NCBI GenBank assembly: GCA_934661735.1
Contig: CAKUJN010000091.1
Span: 1 to 7,524, forward strand
DNA from: an uncultured Oscillospiraceae bacterium
Lineage (GTDB): Bacteria > Bacillota > Clostridia > Oscillospirales > Oscillospiraceae
DNA: 7,524 nucleotides
Direction of reading: 5' to 3'
Every line of letters starts with the position of its first letter. Within the stretch, counting starts at the first letter, position 1. Position numbers and translations under genes: made by a program. Shown piece by piece: positions 1-6,814 of this stretch. The notes under the pieces were generated by a model. The model did not search any database. It was not told where the DNA came from and saw nothing but the letters and a program-made list of their open reading frames with translations.

Positions 1-18
1 TCTCTGGCGCATCTTTTT

Positions 19-52
19 GCCTACTTTTTCTGGCGCAACAGAAAAAGTAGGC
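19..52. repeat. Perfect 14-bp inverted repeat (hairpin) in upstream leader
   Basis: Positions 19-32 (GCCTACTTTTTCTG) are exactly complementary to 39-52, leaving a 6-base loop GCGCAA. The 9-base string TCTGGCGCA occurs at 3-11 and again at 29-37, so the left edge looks like part of a repeated unit cut by the window boundary. No T run follows the stem (GCCGCCGGAGG comes next), so it is a poor intrinsic terminator for plus-strand transcripts. It may be a dispersed palindromic element; its copy number in the genome cannot be seen here. Confidence 0.7.
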
Positions 53-65
53 CGCCGGAGGCACA

Positions 66-84
66 GTTGCAGTGTTACTGCAAC
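66..84. repeat. Second small hairpin in leader of PHP gene
   Basis: GTTGCAGT (66-73) pairs perfectly with ACTGCAAC (77-84) around a 3-base loop. Shortly downstream, ACCTG (103-107) can pair with CAGGT (121-125). Together with the hairpin at 19-52 this gives a structured stretch ahead of the gene at 158. Whether it is a regulatory RNA, a dispersed repeat or the 3' end of an upstream transcript is not decided by the sequence. Confidence 0.5.
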
Positions 85-157
85 CGAGGAAGTCCGGTGA
101 ATACCTGACGGCAGTTACGGCAGGTCAATCCGTATTATATTTTGAAGGAAGCTATTT

Positions 158-1324
158 ATGATTGATATTCAAATTCTGAACAAACTGAACGCACCAACAC
201 GGGAGAAACGGCTGGAGAACCTGAAAGCGGTTCTCAAAACGACGCAGTTCCCGCCGGAGGTGCCGCAGTACATCAACAATCACATTCACACAACATATTC
301 GTTTTCGCCCTACTCCCCCACCGCGGCGGTCTACGCCGCACGGATGGAGGGACTGTGCACGGCAGGCATCATTGACCATGACTCCATTTCCGGCGCGCGG
401 GAATTTCTCGCGGCAGCGGAACTCGTCGGGATGCCGGTGACGGTCGGAATGGAATGCCGCGCCAGCATGGCCGGAACGGCGCTGGAGGGCCGTCGGACGA
501 ACAATCCCGATCAGGCAGGCGTAAGCTACATGACGATTCAGTCCGTGCCGCACGACAGAATCGACGAGGTCAACGCGTTCTTTGCGCCGTACCGCGAGGC
601 CAGAAACCGCCGCAACCGCGCGATGATTGAGAACATCAACGCGCTTCTGGACGGGATTTCGCTGGACTATGACCGCAACGTTCTGCCGCTGAGCGAAGCA
701 GCAGAGGGCGGCGGCGTGACCGAGCGCCACCTCATGTACGCGCTGGCGAAAAAGATGGTGGAAAAGGCAGGAAAGGGCCAGGGGATGGTCGAGTATCTCG
801 GCTCCATCGGTCTGAACCTCAGCGAAAAGCAGAAAAAGCAGATGCTGGACACGGAATATCCGTTCTATGAGTATGATCTGCTGGGCATTCTGAAGTCCGC
901 GTTTGTGCCGAAGATCTATATCGACGCAACGGACGAGTGTCCGAACGTGCGCGATGTGGCAAAGCTGTGCGAAAACGTGGATGCGCTGCTGTGCTACGCG
1001 TATCTGGGCGACGTGACGGCGTCCGTCACGGGCGACAAGAAGGCGCAGAAGTTTGAGGACGACTATCTGGACGATGTGATTGCGTGCATCAAAAGCTGCG
1101 GCATTCGCGCCGTGACATACATGCCGACGCGCAACACGCCGGAGCAGCTGGCACGCATCCGGAAGCTCTGCGACGAAAACGGTCTGATTCAGGTCTCGGG
1201 CGAGGACATCAACTCCCCGCGGCAGTCGTTTGTCATCCATGCGATGGAAAATCCCATGTTCGCGAATTTGATTGACTCGACGTGGAGACTTATCCGGCAC
1301 GAGCAGGGACAGTGTGCCCTGTAG
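158..1324 (+). CDS. PHP-domain protein (putative metal-dependent phosphoesterase)
   Basis: This is a 388-aa protein with a PHP (polymerase and histidinol phosphatase) fold. Members are usually metal-dependent phosphoesterases; no substrate can be assigned. Visible metal-site motifs are NHIHTT (H42, H44), DHD (D73, H74, D75), GMEC (E99) and ERH (H191). The family's C-terminal Asp-x-His is represented by GEDIN (D350, N352), so Asn stands where His is usual. About 40 residues precede the first motif, and a helical, charged insert (about 140-245) separates the metal motifs. No signal peptide or membrane segment is apparent, so it is probably cytosolic. The start is supported by GAAGGAAG (144-151), 6 bases before ATG. 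A FGGY sugar kinase follows 72 bases downstream on the same strand, suggesting a role in sugar or sugar-phosphate metabolism; this is inference. PHP membership is fairly sure, the function is not. Confidence 0.85.
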   Translation: MIDIQILNKLNAPTREKRLENLKAVLKTTQFPPEVPQYINNHIHTTYSFSPYSPTAAVYAARMEGLCTAGIIDHDSISGAREFLAAAELVGMPVTVGMECRASMAGTALEGRRTNNPDQAGVSYMTIQSVPHDRIDEVNAFFAPYREARNRRNRAMIENINALLDGISLDYDRNVLPLSEAAEGGGVTERHLMYALAKKMVEKAGKGQGMVEYLGSIGLNLSEKQKKQMLDTEYPFYEYDLLGILKSAFVPKIYIDATDECPNVRDVAKLCENVDALLCYAYLGDVTASVTGDKKAQKFEDDYLDDVIACIKSCGIRAVTYMPTRNTPEQLARIRKLCDENGLIQVSGEDINSPRQSFVIHAMENPMFANLIDSTWRLIRHEQGQCAL

Positions 1325-1338
1325 GTGAACATACAAAA

Positions 1339-1374
1339 GCCACCCCCGCTTCCCGCGGGGGTGGCGGCAGTTTT
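1339..1374 (+). terminator. GC-rich hairpin between PHP and FGGY kinase genes
   Basis: GCCACCCCCGC (1339-1349) pairs perfectly with GCGGGGGTGGC (1355-1365) around a 5-base loop. The only T run is TTTT at 1371-1374, separated from the stem by 5 bases, so termination is probably partial. It begins 15 bases after the PHP stop codon and ends before the ribosome site of the kinase. It could therefore tune the ratio of the two genes or stabilise the 3' end of the first message. Confidence 0.55.
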
Positions 1375-1396
1375 ACGGAAAACAGGAGGAGCAGAC

Positions 1397-2917
1397 ATGC
1401 AGGACAGAACCTATCTCGGCGTTGAGCTTGGCTCGACCCGCATCAAGGCCGTGACCATCGACGACGCATACCGGCCGGTGGCCTCCGGCGGCTATGTCTG
1501 GAAGAGTGCGCTGCGCGACGGCATATGGACGTATGATCTGGATGAGGCGTGGCGCGGTCTGAAGGCGGCGATCGCGGAAATTCTGGACCGTGAGGCCATT
1601 TGCGCGGCTGGTATCTCCGGCATGATGCACGGCTATCTGGCGTTTGACCGCGAATGGCGGCTGTTGACGCCGTTCCGCACATGGCAGAACACGATCACCG
1701 CGGAAGCGGCGGAACGGCTGACGGCCTGCTTCGGCTTTAACATCCCGCAGCGCTGGTCTGTTGCGCACCTGTATCAGGCGATTCTGAATGGTGAAGCGCA
1801 TGTGCCGCAGATTGCACACATCACGACGCTGGCCGGATATATGCACTACATGCTGACGGGTGTAAACGCAGTGGGTATTGGCGAGGCGTCCGGCATGTTC
1901 CCGATTGACAGCCGGACGATGGATTATGACAGGGCGATGCTGGAAAAATTCGATGCGCTGATTGCGGAGCTGCCGTTTACGGCGCGGGACGTTCTGCCGA
2001 AGGTGCTCTGCGCCGGCGCGGACGCGGGCTGTCTGAGCGCGCGGGGCGCGGAGCTGCTGGAGCACATGCTCCCCGAGGGCCTGCCGTTCGCGCCGCCCGA
2101 GGGCGACGCGGGCACCGGCATGGCGGCGACGAACGCCGTTGCGCCGCGAACCGGAAACATTTCGGCGGGCACGTCTATTTTTGCCATGCTGGTGCTGGAG
2201 CGCCCCCTACAGCGGGTCTATCCGGAAATTGACATGGTCTGCACGCCGTCTGGAAGTCCAGTCGCCATGGCGCACGCAAACAACTGCACCGCGGACATGA
2301 ACGCGTGGGCGGGCGTGCTGCGTGAGAGCGCGGCGCTGTTCGGCGCGGAGGTATCGGACGACGCGCTGTACACGCGGCTTTACCAGTCTGCATTGGAGGG
2401 CGAACCGGACTGCGGCGGGCTGATTGTGTGCAATTATCTCGCCGGCGAGGGCGTGACGCATCTGGACGCGGGCTGTCCGATGGTCCTGCGGAAGCCGGAC
2501 AGCCGTCTGACGCTGGCAAATTTCTTCCGCGCGCAGCTCTACGCGGCCATGGCCACGCTCCGGCTGGGAATGGATCTGCTGGCGGAGGAGCACATCGCGC
2601 TGGACGTACTGATGGGGCACGGCGGACTGTTCAAAACGCCGGTCGTGGGTCAGCGGCTGATGGCGGCGGCATGCGGCGTGCCGGTCAGCTGCATGAAAAC
2701 GGCTGGCGAGGGCGGACCGTATGGCATGGCGCTTCTGACGGCCTATCGCATGGAGCGCGCCGGAACGCTTGAGGAATTCCTCGCGCACCGCGTTTTCGCA
2801 GACGCAGAGGTGCAGACCATTGCGCCGGACACGCACGACGCGGCCGGATTTGAAGCATATCTGCGCCGCTTTGTGCGCGCGCTGGACGTGGAACGCGCCG
2901 CCGTGGAACGACTGTAG
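1397..2917 (+). CDS. FGGY-family carbohydrate kinase (xylulokinase-like)
   Basis: This 506-aa protein is an ATP-dependent sugar kinase of the FGGY family, expected to phosphorylate a pentulose, hexulose or polyol in the cytosol. The N-terminal half starts with the ATPase-fold phosphate loop [13 protein letters not shown] (about 7-19) and continues with [11 protein letters not shown] (70-80). The second half has GDAGTGMA (236-243), where D237 sits at the usual catalytic base position, then ISAGTS (255-260) and the adenosine-site segment [10 protein letters not shown] (406-415). Length is normal for the family (about 490-530). The ATG at 1397 is chosen over an in-frame GTG at 1325, because AGGAGGA (1384-1390) lies 6 bases before it and the upstream extension would translate the hairpin. 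It lies behind the PHP gene, probably co-transcribed with it. Xylulokinase, ribulokinase and fuculokinase all remain possible; the substrate is not readable from sequence. Confidence 0.9.
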   Translation: MQDRTYLGVELGSTRIKAVTIDDAYRPVASGGYVWKSALRDGIWTYDLDEAWRGLKAAIAEILDREAICAAGISGMMHGYLAFDREWRLLTPFRTWQNTITAEAAERLTACFGFNIPQRWSVAHLYQAILNGEAHVPQIAHITTLAGYMHYMLTGVNAVGIGEASGMFPIDSRTMDYDRAMLEKFDALIAELPFTARDVLPKVLCAGADAGCLSARGAELLEHMLPEGLPFAPPEGDAGTGMAATNAVAPRTGNISAGTSIFAMLVLERPLQRVYPEIDMVCTPSGSPVAMAHANNCTADMNAWAGVLRESAALFGAEVSDDALYTRLYQSALEGEPDCGGLIVCNYLAGEGVTHLDAGCPMVLRKPDSRLTLANFFRAQLYAAMATLRLGMDLLAEEHIALDVLMGHGGLFKTPVVGQRLMAAACGVPVSCMKTAGEGGPYGMALLTAYRMERAGTLEEFLAHRVFADAEVQTIAPDTHDAAGFEAYLRRFVRALDVERAAVERL

Positions 2918-2960
2918 GCACTCCCCTGCCCAAGCCGCGCAGGATTCCGTCTGTACGCCG

Positions 2961-2980
2961 CTCCGGCGCGGCCGGAGTTT
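2961..2980 (+). terminator. Weak hairpin after FGGY kinase
   Basis: CTCCGGC (2961-2967) and GCCGGAG (2971-2977) form a 7-bp perfect stem around GCG, followed by only TTT. It lies 43 bases after the kinase stop codon. Together with the stronger stem at 3000-3029 it may mark the 3' end of the PHP-kinase transcript. With so short a T run it would be a weak terminator at best. Confidence 0.4.
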
Positions 2981-2999
2981 GCAGCATATCCATCTCTGT

Positions 3000-3029
3000 C
3001 CCGCCCCGCCGCGCTTGCGGCGGGGCGGG
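3000..3029. repeat. 13-bp GC-only hairpin upstream of glpK
   Basis: Positions 3000-3012 pair without mismatch with 3017-3029, around the loop GCTT, giving a very stable stem. No T run follows, so it is not a standard intrinsic terminator. It overlaps the -35 region of the glpK promoter. It could act as the end of the upstream transcript, with help from a termination factor, or affect promoter access. Confidence 0.65.
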
Positions 3030-3043
3030 ATTCGTGCTATACT
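3015..3043 (+). promoter_or_regulatory. Sigma-A promoter for glpK
   Basis: TTGCGG (3015-3020) and TATACT (3038-3043) are separated by 17 bases, and TGC directly before the -10 box makes it an extended -10. The expected start lies near 3050, giving a leader of about 38 bases ahead of the glpK ATG. The -35 box falls in the loop and right arm of the GC hairpin at 3000-3029. No convincing cre-like operator was seen. Confidence 0.7.
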
Positions 3044-3087
3044 GGGCTTATCCGTCAGAAGTGATCCACAAAAAGGAGGACCCCACG

Positions 3088-4584
3088 ATGGCAAAATACA
3101 TCATGGCGCTGGACGCCGGAACCACGTCCAACCGCTGTATTCTCTTTGATGAGCGCGGCCGGATCTGCAGCGCCGCGCAGCGTGAATTCACACAGATTTT
3201 CCCGAAACCTGGCTGGGTTGAGCACAACGCAAACGAAATCTGGGCTACACAGCTGGGCGTGGCGGTGGAGGCCATGCAGAAAATCGGCACATCGGCGGCA
3301 GATATTGTGGCAATCGGCATCACAAATCAGCGCGAAACCGCCGTCGTCTGGGACAGAACGACCGGCGAGCCGGTCTGCAACGCCATCGTCTGGCAGTGCC
3401 GCCGCACATCGGAATACTGTGACAGTCTGAAGGCGCGCGGTCTGACCGAAGCGTTCCGGCAGAAAACCGGACTTGTGATCGACGCTTATTTCTCGGCGAC
3501 CAAGGTGCGCTGGATTCTGGAAAACGTGCCGGATGCGCGGGCGCGCGCCGAGCGCGGCGAACTGCTGTTCGGCACGGTGGACAGCTGGCTGATCTGGAAG
3601 CTGACCGGCGGGAAACGGCACGTGATTGACTATTCCAACGCGTCACGCACCATGCTGTTCAACATCAACACGCTGTGCTGGGACGAGGATATTCTGCGCG
3701 AGCTGGACATTCCGGCCTGCATGCTGCCCGAGCCGGTGCCGACCAGCGGTATCATGGGCGAAACGGACCCGACGCTCCTTGGCGGGCGGATTCCGATCGC
3801 AGGCGCGGCAGGCGATCAGCAGGCGGCGCTGTTCGGCCAGACCTGCTTTAACCCAGGCGAGGCGAAAAATACATACGGAACCGGCTGCTTTTTGCTGATG
3901 AACACCGGAAAAAAGCCCGTTTTTTCACAAAACGGGCTGGTTACGACCATTGCGTGGGGGCTGAACGGCGAGGTGACCTATGCGCTGGAGGGCTCGATCT
4001 TCGTCGCCGGAGCGGCAATTCAGTGGCTGCGCGACGAGCTGCGTGTCATCGAATCCGCCGTGGACTCGGAATACATGGCACGCAAGGTGCCGGATACAAA
4101 CGGCTGCTATGTTGTTCCGGCGTTTACGGGCCTCGGCGCACCGCACTGGGACCAGTACGCGCGCGGCGCGATTGTCGGCCTGACGCGCGGGTGCAGCAAG
4201 TATCACATCATCCGAGCAACGCTGGACAGCATCGCCTATCAGACGAACGACGTGCTGACCGCCATGCGCGCGGACTCGGGCATTGAGCTGACGGCACTGC
4301 GCGTGGACGGCGGCGCAAGCGCGAACAACTATCTCATGCAGGCGCAGGCCGATCTGATCAGCGCGCCGGTCATGCGCCCGACATGCGTGGAGACCACGGC
4401 CATGGGCGCGGCGTATCTGGCGGGACTGGCAGTCGGCTACTGGCCGGACAAGGAGGACGTCGTCAAGAACTGGGCTGTTGATCAGGTATTCCATCCGCAG
4501 ATGGACGCGGACACGCGCACGGCGCATATCCGCGGCTGGAACAGGGCCGTCCGCTGTGCCTACGGCTGGGCAAAGGAAGATTAA
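3088..4584 (+). CDS. glpK: Glycerol kinase
   Basis: GlpK phosphorylates glycerol to sn-glycerol 3-phosphate with ATP, in the cytosol. The 498-aa length is typical. Landmarks are DAGTTSNR near residue 9, QRET (81-84, glycerol-binding Arg and Glu), the first FGGY signature Y134-N146, [11 protein letters not shown] (241-251, D243 as catalytic base), YGTGCF (263-268), the second signature G360-D380 and DGGAS (407-411). The ATG at 3088 is supported by AAGGAGGA (3073-3080), 7 bases upstream, and matches the usual [17 protein letters not shown] start. Firmicutes enzymes activated by the PTS carry a phosphorylatable His shortly before the PIAG-AGDQQ block; here the aligned residue is T229 (PTLLGG), so HPr-dependent activation is probably absent. 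No glycerol facilitator or glycerol-3-phosphate dehydrogenase lies beside it. It has its own promoter and a strong terminator, so it looks monocistronic. Identification is secure. Confidence 0.97.
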   Translation: MAKYIMALDAGTTSNRCILFDERGRICSAAQREFTQIFPKPGWVEHNANEIWATQLGVAVEAMQKIGTSAADIVAIGITNQRETAVVWDRTTGEPVCNAIVWQCRRTSEYCDSLKARGLTEAFRQKTGLVIDAYFSATKVRWILENVPDARARAERGELLFGTVDSWLIWKLTGGKRHVIDYSNASRTMLFNINTLCWDEDILRELDIPACMLPEPVPTSGIMGETDPTLLGGRIPIAGAAGDQQAALFGQTCFNPGEAKNTYGTGCFLLMNTGKKPVFSQNGLVTTIAWGLNGEVTYALEGSIFVAGAAIQWLRDELRVIESAVDSEYMARKVPDTNGCYVVPAFTGLGAPHWDQYARGAIVGLTRGCSKYHIIRATLDSIAYQTNDVLTAMRADSGIELTALRVDGGASANNYLMQAQADLISAPVMRPTCVETTAMGAAYLAGLAVGYWPDKEDVVKNWAVDQVFHPQMDADTRTAHIRGWNRAVRCAYGWAKED

Positions 4585-4598
4585 CTTATCGATAAAAG

Positions 4599-4637
4599 CC
4601 GCCGCACAGTCCGGAAAACGGATTGTGCGGCGGTTTT
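4599..4637. terminator. Bidirectional terminator between glpK and murC
   Basis: Positions 4599-4613 pair with 4619-4633 (15 bp, one G-T pair) around loop GAAAA. TTTT follows on the plus strand (4634-4637) and AAAA precedes the stem (4594-4597), giving a T run on the minus strand as well. It lies 14 bases after the glpK stop and 43 bases after the murC stop, so it can end both convergent transcripts. Confidence 0.85.
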
Positions 4638-4680
4638 GCGTATCCAAATTTTCTGTCCGGCAGGCATGTGCGGCAATCGT

Positions 4681-6054
4681 TTATGCCTTCAGAAGCATGT
4701 CGCCGGCCTTGTAGATATCGCCCGCGCCGACGGTCAGGAGAATATCGCCCTCGCGCGCGTTTTCGCGGAGCCACGCCGTGACCTCGGGCAGGGACGGGCA
4801 GTAGACGCTGTCTGGAATCTCCCGTGCCAGATCCTCAGAGCTGACGCCGACGGTATTCTGCTCACGCGCGGCGTAGATATCGGTCAGAACCGCGACGTCC
4901 ACAGTTCTCAGCTCGCGCACAAAATCGTCAAACAGCGCGCGCGTGCGCGTGTAGGTGTGCGGCTGGAACGCGCAGATGATCCGGCGGTAGCCCATCGAGC
5001 GCACGGCATCCAGAAGCGCGTGCAGCTCGCCGGGGTGGTGCGCATAGTCGTCATAGACGTCCGCGCCATGAAAGCTGCCCTTGTACTCAAGGCGGCGGCC
5101 CGCGCCGTGGAACTCAGCCAGCGCGCGCGCCGTGTCCTCGCCGGAAATGCCGAAGCGCCACGCGGTCGCCGCGGCGGCCAGCGCGTTCATGGCGTTATGC
5201 CGGCCGATGACGCCCAACTTCATATGGCAATAGTGCACGCCGTCGCAGAAAACATCAAATTCACTGAAATTTTCAGAGAAGTTCGCGCCGTAAACGCAGT
5301 TTTTCTCTGAAAAACCGAATGTGGTATACGCCATACCGCGCAGTGCGTCGGCTGTGTTCCGGTCGTCACCGTTGGCGATGATCACGCCGTTTTCCGGCAC
5401 CAGCTGCGCAAAGCGGCGGAACGACTGCTCCACATCAGCCAGATCCTTGAAAAAGTCCAGATGGTCGGCGTCCACGTCCAGAATGACCGCGACGGTCGGA
5501 TAGAAATTCAGGAACGAATTACAGTATTCGCAGCTTTCCAGAATGATGGTATCACCTCTGCCGACACGGTGTCCGGCGTGCAGCAGCGGCAGGAAGCCGC
5601 CGATCATGACGGTCGGGTCGCGCTGCGCCTGAATGAAAATATGCGTAATCATTGAGGTCGTCGTGGTCTTGCCGTGGGTGCCCGCCACGCAGATCGCGTT
5701 GCGGTAGGCACGCATGATATGGCCCCACGCCTGCGCGCGCTCGAAAATCGGGATGCCGGCGGCGCGCGCCGCTGCGATTTCGGGATTGTCGTTATGGGCG
5801 GCGGCAGTGCGGATGATGCAGTCCGCGCCGGTGATATTGTCGGCGCTGTGGCCGATGTGGACGGTAATGCCGTGGGCGATCAGTTCGTCGGTGGAGACGG
5901 AGCTGTTCATATCGGAGCCGGAAATCTGCATGCCCATGCTGCTGAGCACCAGACCCAGCGGACGCATGGACACACCGCCGATGCCGACCAGATGCGCATG
6001 CCTGCCGGCGACCAGATACTGGTCAATATTTTTGCTGCCGGATGCAGAAGTCAT
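4681..6054 (-). CDS. murC: UDP-N-acetylmuramate--L-alanine ligase
   Basis: MurC adds L-alanine to UDP-N-acetylmuramic acid with ATP, the first amino-acid step of peptidoglycan precursor synthesis in the cytosol. The 457-aa length is normal. The N-terminal Rossmann domain opens with HLVGIGG (21-27). The ATP loop is GTHGKTTTT (125-133). The central domain has ESCEY (173-177), DVDADHLDFF (193-202) and HNAMNA (286-291). The C-terminal domain has YDDYAHHP (334-341), QPHTYTRT (364-371) and GAGDIYKAG (443-451). The DYAHHP motif and full length favour MurC over the related ligases MurD-F and Mpl. The start is supported by a GGAGG site whose complement is at 6063-6067. It is transcribed away from the tRNA gene and converges on glpK; no other cell-wall gene is adjacent in the window, so it appears to stand alone under its own promoter. 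Confidence 0.97.
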   Translation of the reverse strand: MTSASGSKNIDQYLVAGRHAHLVGIGGVSMRPLGLVLSSMGMQISGSDMNSSVSTDELIAHGITVHIGHSADNITGADCIIRTAAAHNDNPEIAAARAAGIPIFERAQAWGHIMRAYRNAICVAGTHGKTTTTSMITHIFIQAQRDPTVMIGGFLPLLHAGHRVGRGDTIILESCEYCNSFLNFYPTVAVILDVDADHLDFFKDLADVEQSFRRFAQLVPENGVIIANGDDRNTADALRGMAYTTFGFSEKNCVYGANFSENFSEFDVFCDGVHYCHMKLGVIGRHNAMNALAAAATAWRFGISGEDTARALAEFHGAGRRLEYKGSFHGADVYDDYAHHPGELHALLDAVRSMGYRRIICAFQPHTYTRTRALFDDFVRELRTVDVAVLTDIYAAREQNTVGVSSEDLAREIPDSVYCPSLPEVTAWLRENAREGDILLTVGAGDIYKAGDMLLKA

Positions 6055-6095
6055 TTTGTGAACCTCCTGAGAAATTCATATCAAAGGATCAGGAA

Positions 6096-6110
6096 GCGGG
6101 AATATCCCGC
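6096..6110 (-). other. Small hairpin in murC leader
   Basis: GCGGGA (6096-6101) pairs with TCCCGC (6105-6110), leaving a 3-base loop. It lies within the roughly 75-base leader expected from the murC promoter, about 30 bases upstream of the ribosome site. There is no T run, so it is not a terminator. A role in message stability or translation is possible but unproven. Confidence 0.4.
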
Positions 6111-6135
6111 ATATTTTTATAAGCACTGAGGTGAT

Positions 6136-6164
6136 ATTATATACTGTTTTCATGCAGAATACAA
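6136..6164 (-). promoter_or_regulatory. Sigma-A promoter for murC
   Basis: Read on the minus strand, TTGTAT (complement of 6159-6164) and a perfect TATAAT (complement of 6136-6141) are separated by 17 bases. Transcription would start near 6129 and give a leader of about 75 bases to the murC ATG at 6054. Confidence 0.8.
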
Positions 6165-6196
6165 GCGAAACCTTACGCGCAGAGCCGTTTTTTCAT

Positions 6197-6250
6197 TGTC
6201 CGGATGGAACTTTTCCGTATTTCGCGCAAAAGCGCCGCAAGCGCCGGACA
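6197..6250. repeat. Nested inverted repeats between murC and tRNA-Val promoters
   Basis: TGTCCGG (6197-6203) is complementary to CCGGACA (6244-6250), and within the 40-base interval GCGC (6224-6227) and GCGC (6232-6235) flank AAAA. The stretch lies upstream of both the murC and tRNA promoters and has no convincing gene. It could be an operator-like or cruciform sequence, or chance in GC-rich DNA. Confidence 0.3.
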
Positions 6251-6285
6251 CAAGCGAAAAAATCTGCCGTCACGGATTTTGGGTG

Positions 6286-6314
6286 TTGATTTTTCTCCGG
6301 CCAGATGTTATACT
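6286..6314 (+). promoter_or_regulatory. Promoter of tRNA-Val
   Basis: TTGATT (6286-6291) and TATACT (6309-6314) are 17 bases apart, and TGT directly before the -10 box gives an extended -10. Transcription would start about 3-5 bases before the mature tRNA 5' end at 6325, so the 5' leader to be removed by RNase P is very short. Confidence 0.8.
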
Positions 6315-6324
6315 ATCTGGGCAC

Positions 6325-6401
6325 GGAGGCTTAGCTCAGCTGGTTAGAGCGCCTGCTTCACACGCAGGAGGTCGATGGTTCGAGTCCATTAGTCTCCACC
6401 A
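6325..6401 (+). tRNA. tRNA-Val, anticodon CAC, with encoded CCA
   Basis: The sequence folds as a complete cloverleaf. The acceptor stem GGAGGCT (6325-6331) pairs with AGTCTCC (6391-6397) with one G-T pair. The D stem is GCTC/GAGC. The anticodon stem CCTGC/GCAGG encloses the loop TTCACAC, with anticodon CAC at 6359-6361, reading valine codon GUG. The variable loop is AGGTC, and the T arm GATGG/CCATT encloses TTCGAGT. The discriminator base A (6398) fits valine, and CCA is encoded at 6399-6401. No intron or mismatch is seen. tRNA 3' ends are common integration sites, and mobile-element genes follow to the right. Confidence 0.95.
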
Positions 6402-6436
6402 TCAAGCGGCACCCAAATAGATGCCGACGCGAAAAG

Positions 6437-6468
6437 CCCAGAAGTTTCAACGACTTCCGGGTTTTTTT
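6437..6468 (+). terminator. Terminator of tRNA-Val
   Basis: CCC-A-GAAGT (6437-6445) pairs with ACTTC-C-GGG (6453-6461) with one A-C mismatch and a 7-base loop, followed by seven T residues (6462-6468). It lies 35 bases after the CCA end and is a good intrinsic terminator for the tRNA transcript. Confidence 0.85.
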
Positions 6469-6469
6469 G

Positions 6470-6786
6470 CGCCCAATTTTTGAAGTCGGAAAAAAAGATA
6501 TCAAAAAGGGTTTCGGCAAAATCAGTGGACTTGAACCTTTACGCACGCGATTTTGGGCCGCTTTTCCGGAGTTTTTTCGGGAAAGCGGCTCGTTTTCGCT
6601 CTCGGCAAAATGTAGAATTTGAGCAGGCTTTTTTGTTGGTGTTGCCGAATGCGCACTCCAAGCACAGATGCCGGCACGTTAGCCCGCTGTGCGGCATTTC
6701 AGACGTTAAGACCGCAGGCAAGCCCCATCCCCACTTCAGGACGAAACCACGGCGTATTGGCAATGCTGGGACGCGAGAAAGCAAAG
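6470..6786. other. Gene-free stretch after tRNA-Val, with hairpin and direct repeat
   Basis: No reading frame here has a ribosome site, an ATG start and a recognisable protein. The open frames on either strand are compositionally odd (rich in Arg, Ser and Cys) and look spurious. A hairpin is formed by GCCGCTTTTCCG (6557-6568) with 6578-6589 (one G-T pair, 9-base loop). The 10-mer TCGGCAAAAT occurs at 6513-6522 and again at 6602-6611, followed both times by a related TTGA-containing stretch. This stretch is the likely place of a junction between chromosome and mobile element, but no copy of the tRNA 3' end is found in it. Confidence 0.5.
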
Positions 6787-6809
6787 CACCCGCTGCAACG
6801 CAGCGGGTG
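6787..6809 (-). terminator. Terminator of the small minus-strand gene
   Basis: CACCCGCTGC (6787-6796) and GCAGCGGGTG (6800-6809) form a perfect 10-bp stem with a 3-base loop. On the minus strand it begins 5 bases after the stop codon of the gene ending at 6815 and is followed by the moderately T-rich CTTTGCTTTCTC. The T run is interrupted, so efficiency may be moderate, but the placement is exactly that of a transcription end. Confidence 0.7.
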
Positions 6810-6814
6810 GTCGT

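Noticed and set aside
86..125. Cobalamin riboswitch or RNase P RNA as a firm call
   Set aside because: Only a short string recalls either core. The remaining conserved blocks are missing in this window, so it is listed as a finding rather than a feature.
1325..1396. GTG start for the FGGY kinase at 1325, adding 24 residues
   Set aside because: The extension translates the intergenic hairpin, is not kinase-like, and has no spaced ribosome site. The ATG at 1397 has AGGAGGA 6 bases upstream and begins right before the conserved phosphate loop.
5674..6129. Long plus-strand frames opposite murC, and long minus-strand frames opposite the PHP and kinase genes
   Set aside because: These are shadow frames produced by GC-rich coding DNA. 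Their composition is abnormal, they lack ribosome sites, and the opposite strand carries clear protein families.
6358..6546. Minus-strand frame ending ...NGLEPSTSCV over the tRNA gene
   Set aside because: It is the antisense translation of the tRNA 3' half plus its terminator. Such 'GLEPSTSCV'-type peptides are well-known annotation artefacts, and there is no ribosome site.
6539..6784. Minus-strand 81-aa Cys/Lys-rich frame
   Set aside because: It would need a TTG start with no Shine-Dalgarno site and begins directly after the terminator of the 88-aa gene. The composition looks random.
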